Shown here piece after piece: positions 8,809 through 12,388 of a stretch of DNA of 12,388 nucleotides. Origin of the DNA: an uncultured Syntrophobacterales bacterium (lineage in GTDB: Bacteria; Desulfobacterota; Syntrophia; Syntrophales; UBA5619); the NCBI GenBank assembly GCA_903903205.1, contig CAIUXU010000536.1, positions 1 to 12,388 on the forward strand, written 5' to 3'. Within the stretch, counting starts at the first letter, position 1. Every line of letters begins with the position of its first letter. The notes under the pieces are model-generated. The model worked only from the letters and a program-made list of their open reading frames with translations, was not told where the DNA came from and did no database searches. Made by a program: the position numbers and the translations under genes.

Positions 8809-8835
8809 AATATACGATTCTTTCGCTTCTGTCAA
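8809..8835 (-). promoter_or_regulatory. Candidate sigma-70 promoter for the EF-G-led unit
   Basis: On the minus strand a perfect TTGACA (8835-8830) is followed after 15 bp by TATATT (8814-8809), a 5-of-6 match to the -10 consensus. The spacing is shorter than the ideal 17, so strength is uncertain. Transcription from here would give a leader of roughly 125-130 bases before the EF-G ATG. I see no clear riboswitch, attenuator or protein-binding structure in that leader. The rest of the 249-bp gap between the PilZ gene and EF-G (8674-8922) shows no convincing gene and no terminator with a U run. Confidence 0.5.
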
Positions 8836-8922
8836 GAAGTATTTGCTTCTCAACGAGGGCTTCGGCGTTACATCCTAAAGAAAATCAGCAAAATTGACGA
8901 CACTGGTATGACGGGGGTGAAA

Positions 8923-9573
8923 CTAGGAAAATTTACCATCAACCATGAGCTTTCGCTGGATTTCCATAATTTTTTTCAATAGATACTGCTCATAATACCG
9001 AGTGTTACCGATGAATTTTGCCCCTAGATAGTGCAAGGCCGGATCGTGAGAAACAGGCATTGCCAGCTTCATTGCCTTTGCCGCCAACCTTAAAGCATGA
9101 TCGTCGATAATCAACGAGATATCAAACTCCTCCCCAATTTTCGGCTCATCTTTGTCTCGGCTGCTGAACTGAAAACCACCTGCAGACATGTCAATGATAT
9201 TGAGATTTTCGCCTTTATACTCGATGCGGAGGTTGCTATCAGCGGGAGGACGAACCCGATAATCCAGCCTCAGGTCATATAAGCTCTGCTTGCTCGTCTG
9301 CTCGAGCCCCACGGCCATGACCTCTGAGGAAGCCAGCTTGTAGTCGGCTACGAAATCGGTTACCTTGGCCTGTACTCCGTAACGAACATGATGATCATCC
9401 TGTTTCACAACAAATGTTAGTGATATTTGGTTGTTCAAGTTATATTTGGTGAGTGGGGGGCTGGTTTGGGCAATGATGATTCGTTTGTTGATTACGTCAT
9501 AGGTCATGGATTTCATATGCCTGTCCACATCGACAATATCGAGGGGCATCCCCGGCCTGATGGTTGTCTTCAT
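8923..9573 (-). CDS. PilZ-domain protein, probable YcgR-like c-di-GMP effector
   Basis: This is a 216-residue protein with an N-terminal beta-rich domain (about 1-95) like the YcgR N-terminal fold, followed by a PilZ domain (about 100-210). The two c-di-GMP-binding signatures are present: RLDYR fits RxxxR (R102, R106), and DMSAGG fits D/NxSxxG (residues 128-133). There is no signal peptide or membrane segment, so it should be cytoplasmic. Proteins with this layout bind c-di-GMP and act on flagellar motors, pili or surface-polymer production. The actual target is unknown, and no motility or exopolysaccharide genes are in the window. ATG 9573 is preferred because a G-rich GGGGGGA sits 4 bases upstream and the sequence then begins like YcgR-type proteins. 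A TTG at 9612 would add 13 residues but lies inside a hairpin. Gaps of 162 bp upstream and 249 bp downstream suggest it may be transcribed by itself. Confidence 0.88.
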   Translation of the reverse strand: MKTTIRPGMPLDIVDVDRHMKSMTYDVINKRIIIAQTSPPLTKYNLNNQISLTFVVKQDDHHVRYGVQAKVTDFVADYKLASSEVMAVGLEQTSKQSLYDLRLDYRVRPPADSNLRIEYKGENLNIIDMSAGGFQFSSRDKDEPKIGEEFDISLIIDDHALRLAAKAMKLAMPVSHDPALHYLGAKFIGNTRYYEQYLLKKIMEIQRKLMVDGKFS

Positions 9574-9596
9574 AAAATCCCCCCGCTCCCTTTCGA

Positions 9597-9619
9597 GGAC
9601 GCCTTGCGGCAAGGTGTCC
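9597..9619. other. Hairpin in the leader of the PilZ gene
   Basis: Arms GGACGCCTTG (9597-9606) and CAAGGTGTCC (9610-9619) enclose a 3-base loop. Nine pairs are Watson-Crick. The tenth is G-U if transcribed from the plus strand but a C-A mismatch in the minus-strand leader, where the PilZ gene is encoded. It lies 24 bases upstream of the PilZ ATG, just before the G-rich ribosome-binding stretch. No U run follows in either direction, so it is not an intrinsic terminator. Confidence 0.6.
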
Positions 9620-9638
9620 CAAAATCCCTGTCACCGGC

Positions 9639-9677
9639 TTTATACAAACATGAATTGATTAAGCAGTATTTTACTGC
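9639..9677 (-). promoter_or_regulatory. Candidate -10 element and GCAGTA/TACTGC dyad upstream of the PilZ gene
   Basis: On the minus strand TATAAA (9644-9639) could be a -10 element, but the base positions about 17 bp upstream (ACTGCT) do not resemble a -35. Exactly there lies a perfect dyad, GCAGTA (9663-9668) and TACTGC (9672-9677) with a 3-base centre. A second, wider pair TTAAGC (9659-9664) and GCTTAA (9690-9695) surrounds it. A dyad over the -35 position of a promoter with a poor -35 is what an activator or repressor site can look like. The same bases could also fold after the aminotransferase stop, but no U run follows. The assignment is speculative. Confidence 0.35.
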
Positions 9678-9735
9678 CGATAATGCTGAGCTTAAACTAT
9701 GGTTGCTCTATCCAACACTTGTTAGCCCAATCATT

Positions 9736-10863
9736 TCAAATTTTTCCGTGGAGAATCTCTCGAAGCGCCTCGGAAAGCAGGGTCACATTTTCACGCCTGC
9801 TGGAGAAACCCATCAGCCCGACGCGCCAGATCTTGCCTTTCAGGGGGCCGAATCCACCGGCTATATCGATGTTGTATGCCTCGCGCAAGCGTGTTCGAAC
9901 GGCCGCATCATCAACGCCATCGGGAACGCATATCGTGCTGAGCGATGGCAAGCGGTTCTCCCTCGGGACAAAAAGCTGCAAACCGAGGGTTCCCATCTTG
10001 TCCCAGAGATACTCGGCAATGGCTTGGTGACGGAACCAACGGTCTTCCAGCCCTTCTTCAAGGACAAGCCTCAACCCTTCGCGGAAACCGTAATGGAGGG
10101 TCGTGGAGGGGGTATGGTGATATACCCGCTCCTTGTTCCAATATTTTTCGATCATCGCCAGATCGAGGTACCAATTGGGAACGCGATTTTTCCGGCGATA
10201 GAGGGCCTCACGGGCTTGATCGCTAACGGTAAATGGGGAAAGACCGGGAGGACAGCCGAGACATTTCTGCGATGCGCTGAATGCCACATCGATTCCCCAG
10301 CCATCGACGTTGAGCGGGACACCGCTCAGGGAGGTCACGCAATCGATCAGCAAAAGGGCGCCGTGCCGGTGAACAACCTCGGCCATTCCTTCCAGCGGCT
10401 GGAGTGCGCCGGTCGAGGTCTCCGCATGGATCAGGGCCATAATCTTGACCGGTTTGTTTTCGGCGAGGACGGTTTCGACTTCAGCCGGTGTGAAAACGCC
10501 ACCCCAGGGTTTTTCAATCCGTTTGACATTGGCGCCGTAAAGCTTCGCCATTTCGCACATCCGCTCGCTGAAATAACCGTTGCAGCCGATCACGACCGTT
10601 TCACCGGGCTCGACAAAATTGCAGAAGGCGGTTTCCATTCCTGCGCTGCCCGTACCCGACATCGGGAATGTCATGGTATTCTTGGTCTGGAAGACGGCCC
10701 GGAGGAGGGCCTGCTCTTCATCCATCAGTGCGAGCCATTCCGGATCGAGATAGCCGATCAGCGCGGTGCTCATCGTACGCAAAACACGGGGATGAACGGC
10801 GCTGGGACCAGGGCCGAGCAGGAGACGTTGCGGTACATTCAGATCATTAATAGCTAGTGCCAT
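9736..10863 (-). CDS. Class V aminotransferase, alanine/serine-glyoxylate aminotransferase family
   Basis: This is a 375-residue PLP enzyme of the AGXT/serine-pyruvate family, which moves an amino group from alanine or serine to glyoxylate or pyruvate. Family blocks are LLLGPGPSAVHP (14-25), the SGTGSAGMETA cofactor phosphate-binding loop (69-79), LLIDCVTSLSG (171-181) with Asp174 expected to contact the pyridine nitrogen, SASQKCLGCPPG (196-207) with Lys200 as the Schiff-base lysine, and WRVGLMG (346-352) with Arg347 expected to hold the substrate carboxylate. All key residues are present and the length is normal. The ATG at 10863 has AGGA six bases upstream. The gene follows the aldolase by 147 bp and precedes the PilZ gene by 162 bp. 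The exact donor and acceptor cannot be read from sequence; a role in glycine/serine interconversion is likely. Confidence 0.93.
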   Translation of the reverse strand: MALAINDLNVPQRLLLGPGPSAVHPRVLRTMSTALIGYLDPEWLALMDEEQALLRAVFQTKNTMTFPMSGTGSAGMETAFCNFVEPGETVVIGCNGYFSERMCEMAKLYGANVKRIEKPWGGVFTPAEVETVLAENKPVKIMALIHAETSTGALQPLEGMAEVVHRHGALLLIDCVTSLSGVPLNVDGWGIDVAFSASQKCLGCPPGLSPFTVSDQAREALYRRKNRVPNWYLDLAMIEKYWNKERVYHHTPSTTLHYGFREGLRLVLEEGLEDRWFRHQAIAEYLWDKMGTLGLQLFVPRENRLPSLSTICVPDGVDDAAVRTRLREAYNIDIAGGFGPLKGKIWRVGLMGFSSRRENVTLLSEALREILHGKI

Positions 10864-10964
10864 ATTTTGTCCTTTATCCTTGAATTTCCTGGGCGATTCG
10901 GTCGAAAGCCTTGCTGCAATATGCAGTAGAATTTCATCTGCATCCCGCCGACAAAAGCCGATGT

Positions 10965-10998
10965 CGGATACAATGAGAGGCTAGGAATGTCAAGTCAA
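10965..10998 (-). promoter_or_regulatory. Weak candidate promoter for the aminotransferase gene
   Basis: On the minus strand two overlapping -35-like hexamers occur, TTGACT (10998-10993) and TTGACA (10993-10988). At 17 bp from the second lies TATCCG (10970-10965), which matches only half of the -10 consensus. The 147-bp gap between the aldolase stop and the aminotransferase start (10864-11010) also holds small dyads: CCGACA/TGTCGG at 10948-10953 and 10962-10967 overlapping the -10, and CTGCA/TGCAG at 10914-10926. No terminator with a U run is seen, so read-through from the aldolase gene remains possible. Confidence 0.3.
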
Positions 10999-11010
10999 AA
11001 TGATAACAAA

Positions 11011-12015
11011 TCAGGGCTCAAAATGTTTCATAATCTCCGGCGCACGGCCGGCGCTTCCCAGAACCTCACGATTCTTGCGGACGTACATCTCCCGGAGGGC
11101 ATCCCTGGCCGGCCCCAGATACTTCCGCGGATCGAACTCTTCCGGCTTTCGGGAAAAGATCTCGCGGATCTTCGCCGTCATAACAAGCCTCCCGTCTGAA
11201 TCGATATTGATCTTGCAGACAGCCGAGTGGGCTGCCTGCCGGAGCTGTTCTTCGGGAATCCCTATGGAATCTTTGAGGCTTCCTCCGCAGCGGTTGATCG
11301 TCTCCACGGCATCCTGCGGGATCGATGATGAGCCGTGCAGCACAATGGGGAAACCGGGGATCCGATGTTCGATTTCCTGGAGGATGTCGAGACGGATGCG
11401 CGGAGACTGACCCACCTTGAACTTGAAAGCACCGTGGGAAGTTCCGATCGAAATGGCGAGGGAATCGACTCCGGTCCGAGAGACAAAATCCTCGACCTCT
11501 TCCGGCCGTGTATAGGTATGGTTCTCCGCTGAAACCTCGTCCTCTACGCCAGCCAGGACACCCAGCTCCCCCTCGACGGTCACATCGTGAAGATGTGCAA
11601 AATCAACGACCCTGCGCGTCAACGCCGCATTGTCTTGATAGGCGAGATGGGACCCGTCGATCATCACCGAGGAAAAACCCGTTTCGATGCAGGAGACGCA
11701 GAGGTCATAGGAGTCGCCGTGATCCAGATGGAGAGCGATCGGGATCTCCCCCAACTCCTTCGCTGCCGCCTCCCGCTTCATCATCTCCACCGCGCCGTGG
11801 GCCATATGGCCCAGCAGCGTGCGGTCGGCATAATCCCTCGCTCCTTTTGAGACCTGAATGATCACGGGCGATTGTGTCTCAAGACAGGCTAAGATAATCG
11901 CCTGGAGCTGTTCCATATTGTTAAAATTGTAAGCCGGAACGGCGAATCCCGCCCGAACGGCTACCGCAAACATTCCCCGCGTATTCACAAATCCAAAAGA
12001 CCTGTAATCAATCAT
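11011..12015 (-). CDS. fba: Class II (zinc-dependent) fructose-bisphosphate aldolase
   Basis: This is a 334-residue cytoplasmic enzyme that cleaves or forms fructose 1,6-bisphosphate from glyceraldehyde 3-phosphate and dihydroxyacetone phosphate in glycolysis and gluconeogenesis. Visible motifs are HLDHG (96-100), with the catalytic Asp98 and zinc-ligand His99, EGELG (148-152), GTSHGAFKF (191-199) with His194, LHGSSSIP (226-233) with His227, and KINIDSDGR (268-276) for the phosphate and substrate. The order and spacing resemble the IIB type found in Helicobacter. The related tagatose-bisphosphate aldolases cannot be fully excluded. ATG 12015 is chosen because AGGAGG lies eight bases upstream (12029-12024) and the frame upstream is not conserved-looking; it could otherwise extend to 12090. 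It is the first minus-strand gene after the divergent region and lies 147 bp ahead of the aminotransferase. Confidence 0.93.
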   Translation of the reverse strand: MIDYRSFGFVNTRGMFAVAVRAGFAVPAYNFNNMEQLQAIILACLETQSPVIIQVSKGARDYADRTLLGHMAHGAVEMMKREAAAKELGEIPIALHLDHGDSYDLCVSCIETGFSSVMIDGSHLAYQDNAALTRRVVDFAHLHDVTVEGELGVLAGVEDEVSAENHTYTRPEEVEDFVSRTGVDSLAISIGTSHGAFKFKVGQSPRIRLDILQEIEHRIPGFPIVLHGSSSIPQDAVETINRCGGSLKDSIGIPEEQLRQAAHSAVCKINIDSDGRLVMTAKIREIFSRKPEEFDPRKYLGPARDALREMYVRKNREVLGSAGRAPEIMKHFEP

Positions 12016-12292
12016 CTGCTCACCCTCCTGATGTGATAAATGGCAGTTCTGTGACATATAACGGACAGAGCGGCTTTCGGCTCCGTCCACCTTTAGCTTC
12101 CGATTTCTTTCTCAAAATTGATATCATAGGTTCATGGCGACAGCAAGAGCTTTCAACCACCGTATGCGTATGCGCACATCCCCCTTGACAAAGCGCCATT
12201 TTCTTCATAGTGAACGAATATGAAATGCTATGGAAGAACCCATTTTCCGAATTCGGAACGAAAGTAACACAGAGCATACAGGAGGCAGAAAG
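12016..12292. promoter_or_regulatory. Divergent intergenic region between aldolase and glutaredoxin-like genes
   Basis: This 277-bp gap must contain the start signals of both flanking genes. For the rightward gene a perfect TTGACA (12185-12190) is followed after 15 bp by CATAGT (12206-12211), only a 4-of-6 match. For the leftward gene TATGAT on the minus strand (12128-12123) is a 5-of-6 -10 match without a good -35 at normal spacing. A tandem GTATGCGTATGC (12162-12173) lies between the two and could be a shared regulator site. The long minus-strand open frame across this region (12376-12020) is not credible as a gene, because it covers both ribosome-binding sites and has no recognisable content. 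Confidence 0.4.
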
Positions 12293-12388
12293 ATGACCGT
12301 TAAAATGTTTACACTGAGCACATGCGGCCACTGCAGAGCAGTAAAGCAGTTCATGGGGGAGCACGCGGTTACCCATGAATTCACTGAT
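12293..12388 (+). CDS. Glutaredoxin-like thiol-disulfide protein (partial, runs off right edge)
   Basis: The first 32 codons of a rightward gene are visible, starting at ATG 12293 with AGGAGG seven bases upstream (12280-12285). The peptide begins MTVKMFTLSTCGHCRAVKQF, in which a beta strand leads into a CGHC redox motif (residues 11-14), as in glutaredoxin and NrdH-like thioredoxin-fold proteins. The second Cys is followed by a basic helix start, as is usual. The C-terminal part, including the cis-Pro and any glutathione-binding residues, is outside the window, so glutaredoxin, NrdH-like and other small thioredoxin-fold proteins cannot be separated. It is the only plus-strand gene here and is divergently oriented to the aldolase. 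Confidence 0.8.
   Translation, partial: MTVKMFTLSTCGHCRAVKQFMGEHAVTHEFTD

Noticed and set aside
9427..10857. 476-codon plus-strand open frame
   Set aside because: It lies opposite the aminotransferase and part of the PilZ gene, both with clear family motifs. Its translation has no recognisable domain and reflects codon bias of the opposite strand.
12016..12090. Upstream start for the aldolase at 12090
   Set aside because: The ATG at 12015 has a strong AGGAGG at correct spacing, and the extra 25 residues are not aldolase-like.
12020..12376. 118-codon minus-strand open frame across the divergent region
   Set aside because: It overlaps the glutaredoxin-like start and both ribosome-binding sites, contains a scattering of Cys and His without a motif pattern, and has no recognisable family.

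Overview
The window looks like a piece of a bacterial chromosome, most likely from the deltaproteobacterial (Desulfobacterota) side and perhaps a Syntrophales-like anaerobe. The best clue is the elongation factor G, whose sequence is of the spirochaete/planctomycete/deltaproteobacterial (spd) EFG1 type shared with mitochondrial EFG1, not the classical fusA type. Base composition is moderately GC-rich and even, genes are densely packed, and nearly everything is on the minus strand. No mobile element, CRISPR array, tRNA or rRNA is visible. The taxonomic statement is an inference from protein resemblance.

Layout, read in the direction of transcription (right to left). At the right edge a glutaredoxin-like gene (12293 onward, + strand, cut by the window edge) diverges from the rest. 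On the minus strand follow a class II fructose-bisphosphate aldolase (12015-11011), a PLP-dependent alanine/serine-glyoxylate aminotransferase (10863-9736), a PilZ-domain protein of YcgR-like layout (9573-8923), EF-G (8673-6577), a small RecA-fold P-loop ATPase of unknown role (6502-5801), recC (5736-2404) and the first 802 codons of recB (2407 to the left edge). recC and recB overlap by four bases (ATGA), so the RecBCD helicase-nuclease is encoded as recC-recB, with recD expected beyond the left edge.

The aldolase, aminotransferase, PilZ protein and EF-G are separated by 147-249 bp gaps, some of which hold candidate promoters or dyads, so they may be separately controlled. From EF-G leftward the gaps shrink to 74, 64 and -4 bp. 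This makes EF-G, the ATPase, recC and recB a plausible single transcript that starts at a sigma-70-like promoter near 8835-8809.

The main points of interest are the unassigned ATPase next to recCB, the spd-type EF-G at the head of that unit, a perfect 15-bp inverted repeat made of a heptamer between the ATPase and recC, and short dyads in front of the PilZ gene. I did not find clear evidence for a wholly new system. The ATPase-recC-recB association is the best candidate for follow-up.
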